A DNA stretch of 64,000 nucleotides from BJHL01 sp040378885 (GTDB lineage: Bacteria; Planctomycetota; Phycisphaerae; Phycisphaerales; UBA1924): the NCBI GenBank assembly GCA_046316615.1, contig JBKDAN010000069.1, positions 18,687-82,686 of the forward strand. The letters are read 5' to 3'. The notes beneath the pieces are model-generated. The model saw only the letters and a program-made list of their open reading frames with translations, did not search any database and had not been told where the DNA came from. Shown in pieces: positions 52,150 to 61,096 of this stretch. The position numbers and the translations under genes were made by a program. The first letter of the stretch is position 1, and each line of letters begins with the position of its first letter.

Positions 52150-53298
52150 ATGTCCCCCCTCGTCCTCACCCTCATCCCCATCGCGCTGCTCACCTCGCTC
52201 GCGGCCACATGGCTCGCTCGCTTCGTCGGCCGCAAGCTCAACGCGATGGACGGCGCAGGCGTCGCAGGACAAGTCAAGGCTCCACCCCGCCGCGTGCCCA
52301 ACATCGGCGGCGTTGGCATCTTCCTCGGGTTTGCCATCCCGCTCGTCGGTGCTTTGCTGTACTTCGCGGGATTCAGCGCGATGAAAGACTCGACACTGCT
52401 CGCAGTGCCCGAACGCATGCGCGAGCATCTGTCGGGCCTGCAAAGCAAGACCGTCGACGCCTGGCTCATCCTCGCCGCCGCCTTCATCCTGCACATCCTG
52501 GGCCTCATCGACGACCGCAAACCCCTCGGCCCCTTCCTCAAGCTCTTCATCCTCGCCGGCGTGAGCCTCGCCGCACTCATGCTGACGCACACGCGCATGT
52601 TCACCATGCTCGATCCGCTCGTGGGCGGCACGTGGGCCAGCTACGCCCTCACGCTGCTGTGGGTCCTGGTCGTCACCAACGCCCTCAACTTCCTCGACAA
52701 CATGGATGGACTCTCCGCCGGTGTGGCAACCGTCGCCGGCGCGTGTTTCCTCGCCATCGCGCTGCTCGCAGGCCAGTGGTTTATCGCCGCCATGCTCGCA
52801 CTCCTCGTCGGCAGCATGCTCGGCTTTCTGTGGTTCAACAAGCCGCCCGCCAGCATCTTCATGGGCGACGGCGGCTCGCTGGTCATCGGCTTCCTGCTCG
52901 CTTTTCTCAGCGTGCGCATCACCTACTCGCACACCCAGCACGATGCCATCACGTGGCACGCCGTCTTCACGCCGCTCGTCGTGCTCGCCGTGCCGCTCTA
53001 CGACTTCACCAGCGTGGTCCTGCTGCGACTCAAACAAGGCAAGAGCCCCTTCGTGGGAGATCTGCAGCACGTGAGCCACCGCCTCGTCAATCGCGGCCTC
53101 AGCAAGCCGCTCGCAGTCGTCACGATCTGCGGACTCGCCGGCGTCGTCGGCCTCGCAGGCGTGCTCCTCCCCACCGCAACCGCCACCGAAGCCACCCTCA
53201 TCGCCTGCCAAGTCGCCCTGCTGCTCATCGTGCTCGCCATCATGGAATTTGGCGGCACGCCCGGCGTCTCGCCCATCCGTGGTAACCGCGAGCCCTGA
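52150..53298 (+). CDS. Second WecA/MraY-type undecaprenyl-phosphate glycosyl-1-phosphate transferase
   Basis: 382 residues and about ten membrane segments. Family sites: RRVPNIGGVGIFLGF (N-terminal loop), LIDDRKPLGP (Asp-Asp), NALNFLDNMDGLSAG, SIFMGDGGSLVIGF and the LQHVSHRLVNRGLS His motif. It differs from the transferase at 47 kb in size and loops, so the organism has at least two initiating enzymes here. Substrate unknown. The ATG that begins MSPLVLTLIPIALL is the sensible start. Confidence 0.87.
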   Translation: MSPLVLTLIPIALLTSLAATWLARFVGRKLNAMDGAGVAGQVKAPPRRVPNIGGVGIFLGFAIPLVGALLYFAGFSAMKDSTLLAVPERMREHLSGLQSKTVDAWLILAAAFILHILGLIDDRKPLGPFLKLFILAGVSLAALMLTHTRMFTMLDPLVGGTWASYALTLLWVLVVTNALNFLDNMDGLSAGVATVAGACFLAIALLAGQWFIAAMLALLVGSMLGFLWFNKPPASIFMGDGGSLVIGFLLAFLSVRITYSHTQHDAITWHAVFTPLVVLAVPLYDFTSVVLLRLKQGKSPFVGDLQHVSHRLVNRGLSKPLAVVTICGLAGVVGLAGVLLPTATATEATLIACQVALLLIVLAIMEFGGTPGVSPIRGNREP

Positions 53299-53360
53299 CA
53301 CCCTGCCTTCCGCCCCGCCAATCTCGCGGGCCGCTCCACGACGATCCGATACTCTCCTGC

Positions 53361-54971
53361 ATGCGCTCCACGCCCCTCGCGCTTCTGCTGACGCTTGCAA
53401 TATCGCCGCTCGCCTTTGCGCAGCGGCATGACAGCGACCGACCGAACGATCGGCCCGCATCGCGCCCTGACTCGCGATCAGATGCGCGATCCGACTCGCG
53501 CGACGGCAAGCAGACGCGGGAACGCATCGCCGCGTCGGCGAAGCAAGCCGAGCAGGCCTTCAGTGTGGGTGACTGGGCGCAGGCGGAGCTGGCGCTGCGC
53601 GAGCAGATTCGGCTTGATCAGGACAGTTGGGTGCCGCGTTACAACCTCGCTATCGCGCTCGCCAATATGGACCGCGTGGACAACGCCGCGCTCGAACTCA
53701 AAGGCGCGATCGACGCAGGCTACTTCGACATCGCTCGCTTGCGCCGCGAACCTGCGCTGGAGCGCGTCCGCGAACACGCCACGATCGCCCCGCTCCTCGC
53801 CGATTGGCGCAACGTGCTCAGCAACCGTGTCGATGCTCGCCTCAAGGCCATTGAGCAAAAACTCCGCAAAAAGCCCGCTGCCACGCATCGCGACGATGAA
53901 CTCCACCTGATCTATCTCTCGTGGGTCAACGACCGCAGCTTCGCCCGCGTGCGCGAAGAATTGCCCGCCCTCGCCCAATGGGCCAACGACAACATCTTCA
54001 CCACGCTCACCGCACCCGACACCGATTTCATCGCTGAAAACCCCGACGTCCCCGTCATCATCGCCCTGCCCCAGGAGCGCGACTTCCGCACGTGGATCAC
54101 CCAGCGATTCGGCAATGTGCAGCAAGGCGCCTTCGCCTCGATCGGCGGCGCCTACGAACCCGAGCAAGCCCGCCTCGTGACCAACGACCTCGGTGCATCG
54201 CTCCGCCACGAATTCATGCACGCCATGCACTGGCGCATGTGTACACGCCTGGGCCAGCGTCACCCCATCTGGCTGCTCGAAGGCCTCGCAACGCTCGTGG
54301 AAGACATGAACGCGCCAGACACCGACGCGTTGGAGCCCGTGCCCAGTTGGCGCACCAACATGGCCAAACGCATGATGGATTCCGGCGTGCTGCCGGACCT
54401 CGCCGAACTGCTCGCGACGGAATCCACCGCCTTCAACACCCAGCGCCCCCTCGCCAATTACGCCCACATTCGAGCCTTTTTCCTCTACCTGCACGATCGC
54501 GGCCATCTCAAGCCGCTGTGGGACATCTACACCACCGACGAACTCGTCGGCTGGCCCGCCGACCGCTCAGGCATAAAGGCCCTCGAAGCCGCAACCTCGC
54601 TCACACTCCCCGAACTCGAACGCGACTTCCGCGACTGGCTCGAGCAGCTCGACACCGTCGCCGAAGAGATCGAACCGGGCATGGCCAGCCTCGCCATCGA
54701 AGTCGAAAACGGCCCCGGCGACGGCGTGCGCGTCGTCGCCAAGCCCGACGTGCAAAGTCTGCAACGCAAAGGCGACACCGAAGCCATCGCCCGCGCCCTC
54801 GCCTTCGCAATCGGCGACGTCATCCTCGCCATCGACGACAAACCCACGCGCGACATCGCCGAGCTGGTACGCGTACTAGGCGAATACCAACCCGGCGACG
54901 GCGTGCGTGTGCTCATCCGCCGAGGTCAGACAGAACTCTCAGCCGACGTGACGCTGGCGGAGAAGACCTGA
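53361..54971 (+). CDS. Secreted M-type (MA clan) metallopeptidase with TPR-like and PDZ domains
   Basis: 536 residues. Signal peptide ends after LAFAQ (about residue 21), followed by an Arg/Asp/Ser-rich low-complexity linker (residues 22-52) and a TPR-like helical region (53-115). The catalytic HEFMH motif (HExxH, gluzincin-like) is in LRHEFMHAMHW, and the third ligand Glu in LLEGLATLVED. A PDZ-like domain closes it (GDVILAIDDKPTRDIAELV). Substrate and role are unknown; likely periplasmic or extracellular. Confidence 0.78.
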   Translation: MRSTPLALLLTLAISPLAFAQRHDSDRPNDRPASRPDSRSDARSDSRDGKQTRERIAASAKQAEQAFSVGDWAQAELALREQIRLDQDSWVPRYNLAIALANMDRVDNAALELKGAIDAGYFDIARLRREPALERVREHATIAPLLADWRNVLSNRVDARLKAIEQKLRKKPAATHRDDELHLIYLSWVNDRSFARVREELPALAQWANDNIFTTLTAPDTDFIAENPDVPVIIALPQERDFRTWITQRFGNVQQGAFASIGGAYEPEQARLVTNDLGASLRHEFMHAMHWRMCTRLGQRHPIWLLEGLATLVEDMNAPDTDALEPVPSWRTNMAKRMMDSGVLPDLAELLATESTAFNTQRPLANYAHIRAFFLYLHDRGHLKPLWDIYTTDELVGWPADRSGIKALEAATSLTLPELERDFRDWLEQLDTVAEEIEPGMASLAIEVENGPGDGVRVVAKPDVQSLQRKGDTEAIARALAFAIGDVILAIDDKPTRDIAELVRVLGEYQPGDGVRVLIRRGQTELSADVTLAEKT

Positions 54972-55150
54972 CGCACACGCGCGAACGCTCTGGTGGCCGT
55001 TTACGACACTGGCGTGATTGACATCCAGCGGCAGTTGTCAACTTGGACGTGAACAACATGTCACCACCTGTCACCTGTCCCGACCGCCCCGCCTGAATCG
55101 CGTCCCGCCCCGCTCAAGCCCGCGCATTTCTCGCGTACGCTGGCCCCACT

Positions 55151-56164
55151 ATGGCCACGGATGTCGCCCCCACCGCTGCTGCTTCCCCGTCCCTCGCCGC
55201 CGAGATCGCTGGTACCGCCTTCCCGGCTCGCGCCAAAGCCGTCGCGTTCGAATCCCCCACGCGCGATGTCATGCAAAACGCCGCTCGCTGGGAGATCAAG
55301 TGCCTCGATCACGGCTTCGTCGCCCTCGTCGATGCCATGCCGCGCCTCGTGCCCCAAGGCCAGACCGCCGACCAGGCGATCGTGCAGGCGGCGCGCGTCA
55401 GTTACGGCCAGGGAACCAAGCAAATCAACGAAGATCGCGGCCTGATTCGCTACCTTTTGCGTCACCGCCACACCACGCCCTTCGAGATGGTGGAGTTCAA
55501 ATTCCACATCGCCATGCCCATCTTCATCGCGCGTCAGTGGATCCGCCACCGCACCGCCAACGTCAACGAATACAGCGCACGCTACAGCATCCTGCCCGAT
55601 CGCTTCTACACGCCCACGCTCGACGCCATTCGCAAGCAGAGCAAGAGCAACCGCCAAGGCGGCGAAGAAACCTTCTCGGTTTCGCCAGTGCCCGATGCCC
55701 AGTCCCCAGCGCCTACTTCCGAGTCCGTCACCGCCCAAGACTTCCTTGCCTACCTCGATCGCGCCGAAGCCCTCTACAAGGACTACCTCACGCTGACCGA
55801 CGCCGGCGTCTCGCGCGAAATGGCTCGCATGGGCCTGCCCGTCAGCGTGTACACCGAGTGGTACTGGAAGTGTGACCTCCACAACATCCTGCGTTTCCTC
55901 AGCTTGCGCATGGACAGCCACGCCCAGCTCGAGATTCGCGAGTTCGCCACCGCCATGCACGACCTCATCGCGCCCATCGTTCCCATGACCATGGAAGCCT
56001 GGCGCGATTACGACTTCGAGTCCATGCACCTCACACGCCTCGAGATCGAAGCCCTCCGCAATGGCAAGAACGGCGTCGTGGGTCAGATCAACAGCACCAA
56101 CAAGCGTGAACAGGCTGAGTGGGAAGCAAAACTCACCAGCATGGGCCTGACCAAGGGCTGGTAA
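55151..56164 (+). CDS. thyX: Flavin-dependent thymidylate synthase ThyX, with repeat-derived insertion
   Basis: ThyX makes dTMP using FAD, NADPH and methylene-THF. The signature RHR-x7-SxR is in IRHRTANVNEYSARYS, preceded by RHRHTTPFEMVEF. At 337 residues it exceeds the usual ~220-270: an N-terminal ~40-residue extension and a ~40-residue insert (about 160-200) between the RFYTPTLDAI strand and DFLAYLDRAEALY. Part of that insert (FSVSPVPDAQSPAP) is encoded by sequence matching the R1 intergenic repeat. Followed by a strong terminator. Confidence 0.93.
   Translation: MATDVAPTAAASPSLAAEIAGTAFPARAKAVAFESPTRDVMQNAARWEIKCLDHGFVALVDAMPRLVPQGQTADQAIVQAARVSYGQGTKQINEDRGLIRYLLRHRHTTPFEMVEFKFHIAMPIFIARQWIRHRTANVNEYSARYSILPDRFYTPTLDAIRKQSKSNRQGGEETFSVSPVPDAQSPAPTSESVTAQDFLAYLDRAEALYKDYLTLTDAGVSREMARMGLPVSVYTEWYWKCDLHNILRFLSLRMDSHAQLEIREFATAMHDLIAPIVPMTMEAWRDYDFESMHLTRLEIEALRNGKNGVVGQINSTNKREQAEWEAKLTSMGLTKGW
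55671..55720. repeat. Degenerate R1 repeat inside thyX (reverse complement)
   Basis: AGTGCCCGATGCCCAGTCCC and following bases match the reverse complement of the R1 copy at 7992-8046 at 23 of 27 positions in the core, plus a CCTTCT flank in register. Confidence 0.65.
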
Positions 56165-56207
56165 ACGACGCCCGCGCCCCGATCAGCCTGCTTTCCCGAC
56201 TCCTTCG

Positions 56208-56243
56208 CACCCCGCAGAGACGCCCTCTGCGGGGTGTTTTTAT
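56208..56243 (+). terminator. Terminator of thyX
   Basis: CACCCCGCAGAG / CTCTGCGGGGTG perfect stem with loop ACGCC (56208-56236), then TTTTTAT. Confidence 0.9.
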
Positions 56244-56460
56244 AAGCACTTTGTCTGTATCGGACCTCAGTTACTACAAAAAACCTAACAAATTCGGCCC
56301 CTCGATGCCCAAGGCGTCAAAAAAGTGAATTCATTCTCCAACTTTTCTGGCAGAACGCGCAACGTGATGTAGGTTTGAGTTGGGTCAGGAACGAGTGTTC
56401 GTTCTCTCCGTTCTCTCTGTCTGGGTCTTTGAACCCGCTCATATCTGTGAGGAGATTGCA

Positions 56461-57402
56461 ATGAAGAATGTGATTGTTTCCATGGTCGCTCTGGCTGGTC
56501 TCGCTACGGGCGCGATGGCTCAGCTCAATGAAACCGTTGGCGGCCGCCTCTCGTTCCAAGTGTGGAACGGCAGCAGCTGGGCCAGCACGGTCGACGCCGC
56601 CCCCGGCTCCACCGTCCAGGTCCGCGCCGTCGTCAGCTACACCGGCACCAACACCGCGGTGAGCGCTCTCGGCAGCATCACCTACCAACCCACCTTCAGC
56701 AACGCTGACAACACCGGCACCGGCGCTCAGGCCGACCAGCTCGGCGCGTACCGCAACAGCGGCACGCAGGGCAACGCCGTCGCTGGCAGCATGCTGACCT
56801 CGGCTGATGGCGCCTCGGGTGCGGCTCTCCCCAGCTACGGCCGCGTGGTGTACGGTTCGACCGCCGCCAACTCGTCCTCGCAGAACATCGTCACGTCCTT
56901 CCGCCACGGCGGCGGCGCAGCTCAGGCTGGCGCTCCGGCTGGCAGCTGGCTCCGCGTTGCTGGTAGCTTCGTGACGACGTGGCCCCTCGCCGCGTTGCCC
57001 ACCGCTACCGACGCGACCGCGACGAACCTGAACAACATCAACCGCGGCGTTCAGGCCAACCAGACCTCGGCCACCAACGCCATCACCAACCTGCCCAACA
57101 CGTTCCACGTTGCTGGCACGCAGAACCTCGTCATCTTCCGCCAGGCCATCACCCTGTCGGACCTGACCGACCTGCGTCAGCTGGTGATCAGCACGGCCGC
57201 TGGCACCCTCCAGCGCGTCGGTGGCGTCAACGCCGCTGATGACACCCGCTTCATGAGCTGGCAGACCGCCGCGACCGACAACGGCAGCTGGCGCGTGGGT
57301 GTGGCGGTTGAAAACGCCAGCATCAACGTGATCCCGACCCCCGCCACGGCTGCTCTGCTCGGCCTGGGTGGTCTGGTCGCGGCTCGCCGCCGCCGCGCCT
57401 AA
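56461..57402 (+). CDS. Secreted PEP-CTERM-like (exosortase-substrate) protein, paralogue 1
   Basis: 313 residues. Signal peptide ends after GAMAQ. The mature body begins RLSFQVWNGSSWAST and has LPSYGRVVYG, APAGSWLRVAGS, VAGTQNLVIFRQ and NAADDTRFMSW, all shared with the next two genes and of no recognised domain. C-terminal tail INVIPTPATAALLGLGGL followed by AARRRRA is the exosortase-type sorting signal: Pro-rich motif, hydrophobic segment, Arg cluster. SD GAGGAG is seven bases before the ATG. Likely exported and then processed by the exosortase at 36.8 kb. The gene has its own terminator. Confidence 0.85.
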   Translation: MKNVIVSMVALAGLATGAMAQLNETVGGRLSFQVWNGSSWASTVDAAPGSTVQVRAVVSYTGTNTAVSALGSITYQPTFSNADNTGTGAQADQLGAYRNSGTQGNAVAGSMLTSADGASGAALPSYGRVVYGSTAANSSSQNIVTSFRHGGGAAQAGAPAGSWLRVAGSFVTTWPLAALPTATDATATNLNNINRGVQANQTSATNAITNLPNTFHVAGTQNLVIFRQAITLSDLTDLRQLVISTAAGTLQRVGGVNAADDTRFMSWQTAATDNGSWRVGVAVENASINVIPTPATAALLGLGGLVAARRRRA

Positions 57403-57461
57403 TGCGGTGGGCGTGCAGGCCCACAGCAGTACGGAGCGACAATCGATCCCAAATTGACCGA

Positions 57462-57494
57462 CGCACCGAGGTTCATCCCTCGGTGCGTTTTTTT
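57462..57494 (+). terminator. Terminator of paralogue 1
   Basis: CGCACCGAGG / CCTCGGTGCG stem, loop TTCATC, then a run of seven T. Confidence 0.9.
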
Positions 57495-57627
57495 ACACCC
57501 ACCCTTTCGGGTCCTAGAAACCGCAAAATCCGTACAAGCACCTGTCAAATGGCTCTATCCGGTGAACTCCCGACCCAATTTCATTGTTCAGACTCCAGAA
57601 ATTCGTGCTTTCCGCGCCAAAATGCCC

Positions 57628-57656
57628 TTGCAGTCTTCTCCACGCCTCGCTAATCT
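57628..57656 (+). promoter_or_regulatory. Candidate sigma70-type promoter of paralogue 2
   Basis: TTGCAG (57628-57633), 17-base spacer, TAATCT (57651-57656). It lies ~90 bases before the ATG at 57746 and downstream of the preceding terminator. Boxes are fair, not perfect. Confidence 0.45.
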
Positions 57657-57745
57657 ATCCGTCGAGAGGCAGACCCTGTCTCGGGTTCCGGCGGCTTGTC
57701 CGGATCCGAGGTCGGTCTCGTGTAATTGTTTCGGAGGAGATAGAC

Positions 57746-58654
57746 ATGAAGAACGTTCTCGTTTCGTTGCTCGCTGTCGCGGGCATGGCCGCTGTCGCTA
57801 ACGCTCAAGACACGCGCCTTGCGTTTGAAGTTTGGAACGGCAGCGCGTGGACCAGCAGCGTCAACGTGCAGCCCGGCGCTCGCGTTGAGTACCGCGTCAC
57901 CGTCAGCTACACCGGCACCGCTTCGGTGTACGGTCTGGCCAGCGGCCGCTACCAGCCCGCCTTCGGCGGCGTTGACAACGAAGGCCCGTCGCAAGACACC
58001 AATGCCGCGTTCCGTAACGGCGGCGTGTCGGGCAACGTCGTTGCCGGCAGCATGCTCAGCGGCGCTGAAGGCGCTAGCGGCAGCAGCCTCGCCAGCTACG
58101 GCCGCGTGGGCTTCGGCGCCACCGCCATGAACACCTCCAGCCTCAACGTGCTCACGCAGTTCCGCCACACCGGTGGCGCGAGCGGCGCTCCGGCTGGCAG
58201 CTGGATCCGTCTCGCTGGCAGCAGCATCACCAGCTGGCCCGCTGCAAGCCTGCCCACCGGCGCTTCGGCGACCGCGGCAGCCCTCAACAGCATCTCCCGC
58301 GGCGTCGCCATCACGCAGCAGGGCAACTTCAACGCTGGTACCGGCGCTGAAAACACCTTCTACGTTGCTGGCACCCAGAACCTGGTTGTCTTCCGCGGCG
58401 CGCTGCTCCTGAGCGACAGCACCGATCTGCGCACCATCACCCTCACCAACACCGCGGGCAGCCTGCTCCGCGCCGGTGGCGTGAACAGCGCTGACGACAA
58501 CCGCTTCTTCGACTGGCACACCAACCAGTTCGGTGGCAGCCTCCGCAGCGCCGCTGCGGTTGCTGAAGGTGCGATCAACGTCGTCCCGACCCCCGCCAGC
58601 GTCGCCCTCCTGGGCCTCGGTGGTCTGGTCGCGGCTCGCCGTCGTCGCGCCTAA
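57746..58654 (+). CDS. Secreted PEP-CTERM-like protein, paralogue 2
   Basis: 302 residues; signal peptide ends near AAVANAQ. Clearly homologous to its neighbours: LAFEVWNGSAWTSSV, VSYTGTASVYGLASGRYQP, LASYGRVGFG, GAPAGSWIRLAGSSITSWP, VAGTQNLVVFRGALLLSDST, NSADDNRFFDWHT. It closes with INVVPTPASVALLGLGGL then AARRRRA, almost the same tail as paralogue 1. SD GGAGGA lies eight bases before the ATG. Its own terminator follows. Confidence 0.86.
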   Translation: MKNVLVSLLAVAGMAAVANAQDTRLAFEVWNGSAWTSSVNVQPGARVEYRVTVSYTGTASVYGLASGRYQPAFGGVDNEGPSQDTNAAFRNGGVSGNVVAGSMLSGAEGASGSSLASYGRVGFGATAMNTSSLNVLTQFRHTGGASGAPAGSWIRLAGSSITSWPAASLPTGASATAAALNSISRGVAITQQGNFNAGTGAENTFYVAGTQNLVVFRGALLLSDSTDLRTITLTNTAGSLLRAGGVNSADDNRFFDWHTNQFGGSLRSAAAVAEGAINVVPTPASVALLGLGGLVAARRRRA

Positions 58655-58715
58655 GTCAGTGCCTCAACACCTCCGGGCCATGTGCAGATGAGCTCGTAGG
58701 GATCTGAACCTCTTG

Positions 58716-58755
58716 CCCGCCACGCGCGACAGCTCGTGGCGGGTTTTCTTTTTGC
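58716..58755 (+). terminator. Terminator of paralogue 2
   Basis: CCCGCCACG (58716-58724) / CGTGGCGGG (58735-58743) stem followed by TTTTCTTTTTG. Confidence 0.85.
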
Positions 58756-59223
58756 CGTTCACCATTTCGCTCCCGCCGCACTAACGCGCCGAACTTTGTT
58801 GCACGTTTTCGCGGTAAGCGAACGACAGTTCTTATCTGCTGCCATCGCACCCAGCCGCTAACGCCGACACCTGCCAAGCGACGGAAAGTCTCATTTTCCA
58901 GCCGATTCGGCTCGTCGCTCGCCGCTCCGCCGCCGCACCAGCGAGAAGAAATCATCAAAGGAGCAGCAAATACAGCTTTCCCAACTTTCCGTTCTTATGT
59001 ACAATTGTTCATAATCAATTACCACACGCTTACGCGTCGGTTACTTCCACCCCCACCCCACTCACCGCTTCATAACACCTCGCCCAAGTCCACTTCGTCA
59101 CTCTCTCCACTATCACGAACTTGAACCAGCGACTGCCGACACACCGCCTCGCGTTCTCAAGCACAACCCCGTTCCTCGTCACGCTGCCATGCTGGTAACT
59201 CGAAGTACGAGAAGGAGTACGTC
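58756..59223. other. Gene-free leader region of paralogue 3
   Basis: About 470 bases, with an AT-rich core (58970-59030) unlike the surrounding GC-rich DNA. It contains the palindrome at 58995-59014. No coding sequence supported. Confidence 0.5.
58995..59014. promoter_or_regulatory. AT-rich near-perfect palindrome, candidate operator
   Basis: TTATGTACAATTGTTCATAA is symmetrical at 18 of 20 positions around a central AATT. It lies 210 bases upstream of paralogue 3. Confidence 0.4.
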
Positions 59224-60189
59224 ATGCGTCAATACCTGCTGTCACTCTGCGTCCTCGCCGGCTGCTCGACGCTCGCTCATGCGCAACCCGTTGAGCCCGG
59301 CACCACACGCCTCGCTTTTGAAGTGTGGAACGGCAGTTCGTGGGGCAACGCAACCTCTCTCTTCCCTGGCGCTCGCATCGAGTACCGCATCACCGTGAGC
59401 TACACGGGCACGCAAAATGTCCATGGCCTCGCATCCGGCCGCTACCAGCCCACCTTCAGCAACATCGATAACGACGGCGCCAGCCGCGACGCCAACGCGC
59501 CGTTTCGTAACGGCGGCGTATCGGGAAACGCGAGCGGTGGCGTGCTCAATGTGTGGGAGGGGCCGCAATCCGATCCGCTTGCCAGCTACGGCCGCGTCGG
59601 ATTCGCGGCGACAGCGATGAACAGTTCTAGCCTCAACATCCTGACCGAGCACCGCCACGGTGGTGGCAGCCCGCAGGCTGGCGCACCAGCAGGAAGCTGG
59701 CTCCGCTTGGCTGGCAGCAGTGTCACCAACTGGCCTCTCGCGACGCTCAACGCGGCCCAGGCAACAGGCACCAATCTCAACAACATCGCGCGCGGCATCC
59801 CCCTCACACAGACGCCGGCCATCAATGCCGCGAGCGGTGCGATCAACACCTTCTACATCGCGGGTACGCAGAACCTCGTCGTGTTTCGTGGCGCATTGAT
59901 CCTCAGCGACAGCATTGACCTCCGCATCATCACGCTCAGTAACGCCGAAGGCTCCGCCCTGCGCGTTGGCGGCCTCAATAACGCTGACGACACGCGCTAC
60001 TTCGACTGGCATACAAGCGTCGTCGGCGGCAGCCTTCGAAGCAGCGTTGTCGTCAGCGAGGCCATCATCGGCATCATTCCCAGCCCCTCGACCGCATCAC
60101 TTGCCATGATGGCTGCCGGTGTGTTCGCGACTCGTCGCCGCCGTTCCAGGCGCGATCTGATCCGATCGAAAGTCGCACAGTTCGTATAA
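59224..60189 (+). CDS. Secreted protein, paralogue 3, with diverged C-terminal signal
   Basis: 321 residues. Signal peptide ends near TLAHAQ. Body is homologous to the two preceding genes (LAFEVWNGSSWGN, GLASGRYQPTFS, GAPAGSWLRLAGSSVTNWP, IAGTQNLVVFRGALILSDS, NNADDTRYFDWHT). The tail differs: IIPSPSTASLAMMAAGVFAT then RRRRSRRDLIRSK. The Pro motif and Arg cluster survive but the hydrophobic segment is changed, and 14 residues follow the Arg cluster, so it may be a poorer exosortase substrate. AAGGAG eight bases before the ATG supports the start. Confidence 0.82.
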   Translation: MRQYLLSLCVLAGCSTLAHAQPVEPGTTRLAFEVWNGSSWGNATSLFPGARIEYRITVSYTGTQNVHGLASGRYQPTFSNIDNDGASRDANAPFRNGGVSGNASGGVLNVWEGPQSDPLASYGRVGFAATAMNSSSLNILTEHRHGGGSPQAGAPAGSWLRLAGSSVTNWPLATLNAAQATGTNLNNIARGIPLTQTPAINAASGAINTFYIAGTQNLVVFRGALILSDSIDLRIITLSNAEGSALRVGGLNNADDTRYFDWHTSVVGGSLRSSVVVSEAIIGIIPSPSTASLAMMAAGVFATRRRRSRRDLIRSKVAQFV

Positions 60190-60336
60190 TGTTTGGATCT
60201 ACCCCCGCTCGCGGATGCAACTGGCACCGAGCTCCAAGCTCACAAACCACTTGGCTTGCAGCAGTGCTCCGCCTATCATCCCAACCCCACTCAGCGAGCC
60301 ACCTGGCCGCTCGTGCGGGTAGGCTTGGAGTTTCTC

Positions 60337-60663
60337 ATGTACGCGATCATCGAAGAATCCGGTAGTCAGCGCAAGGTTGCTCAGGGCGACCAGTTCCTCA
60401 TCGACCTGCTCGAAGACGGCCAGGCCGCCAAGGGCAAGGCCATCAACTTCGATCGCGTGCTGGTCATCGGCGAAGCTGGCGGCAGCGCCAAGCTCGGCGC
60501 TCCGTACGTCGCTGGTGCCAGCGTCACCGCTGAAATCGTCGACCCCGTCGTCATGGGCGATAAGCTCGCGATTTGGCACTTCCGCCGCAAGAAGGGCCGC
60601 CAAAAGAAGACCGGCCACCGCCAGCGCTACACGATGGTCAAGGTCACCGGCATCAAGGGCTAA
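60337..60663 (+). CDS. rplU: 50S ribosomal protein L21
   Basis: 108 residues, normal length. MYAIIEESGSQRKVAQGDQF, then FDRVLVIGE and the C-terminal HFRRKKGRQKKTGHRQRYTMVKV basic motif, as FRRKKGRQKKTGHRQ, are typical of L21, a 23S-rRNA-binding protein. GGAG eight bases before the ATG sets the start. Usually rpmA (L27) follows directly; here there is a terminator and no rpmA. Confidence 0.96.
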   Translation: MYAIIEESGSQRKVAQGDQFLIDLLEDGQAAKGKAINFDRVLVIGEAGGSAKLGAPYVAGASVTAEIVDPVVMGDKLAIWHFRRKKGRQKKTGHRQRYTMVKVTGIKG

Positions 60664-60736
60664 TGCTCTGATGACGCGACCTGTTGGCCAACGTGCACGC
60701 AATCGCGTGTACACATCACTCGTGCAACACACACAA

Positions 60737-60760
60737 CGCTCGCCTCGTGCGAGCGTTTTC
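60737..60760 (+). terminator. Terminator of rplU
   Basis: CGCTCGC (60737-60743) / GCGAGCG (60749-60755) stem, then TTTTCTCTTT. Confidence 0.75.
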
Positions 60761-61096
60761 TCTTTGGCCACTCGCAAGACAAGTGCGATGCGCCGATCAA
60801 CACGCATGCGGCCATACCGCTCGAGCGGTACATCTGCCCACAGAAAAGCACAAGCAACAACCCGGCCCCACTGTTCCAACTGCCACCCGCTCGCATCGCG
60901 CCGCAGGCGAAAACGGCACGGCACATTCTCGTGGGATCAACGATTCCATAAAGCACTTCACATCAATCACTTGGAGTATTATCTCGAAGTTTCGGACATC
61001 TAGGTCCACGATTCCCCTTGACGAAACCGATATATAAGACAATCATGTCCTCTGATTCTTCTTTCAGAGTGATCCTTCATAGAGAAAGGGAAAACC
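60761..61096. other. Gene-free leader of the beta-barrel-like gene
   Basis: 336 bases without a supported gene. The last ~100 are AT-rich with TTGACG and TATATAAGAC near 61017-61040, which may be promoter, but the spacing does not fit well. Confidence 0.4.

Noticed and set aside
61017..61040. Promoter of the barrel gene
   Set aside because: TTGACG and a TATATA box lie too close together for standard spacing.
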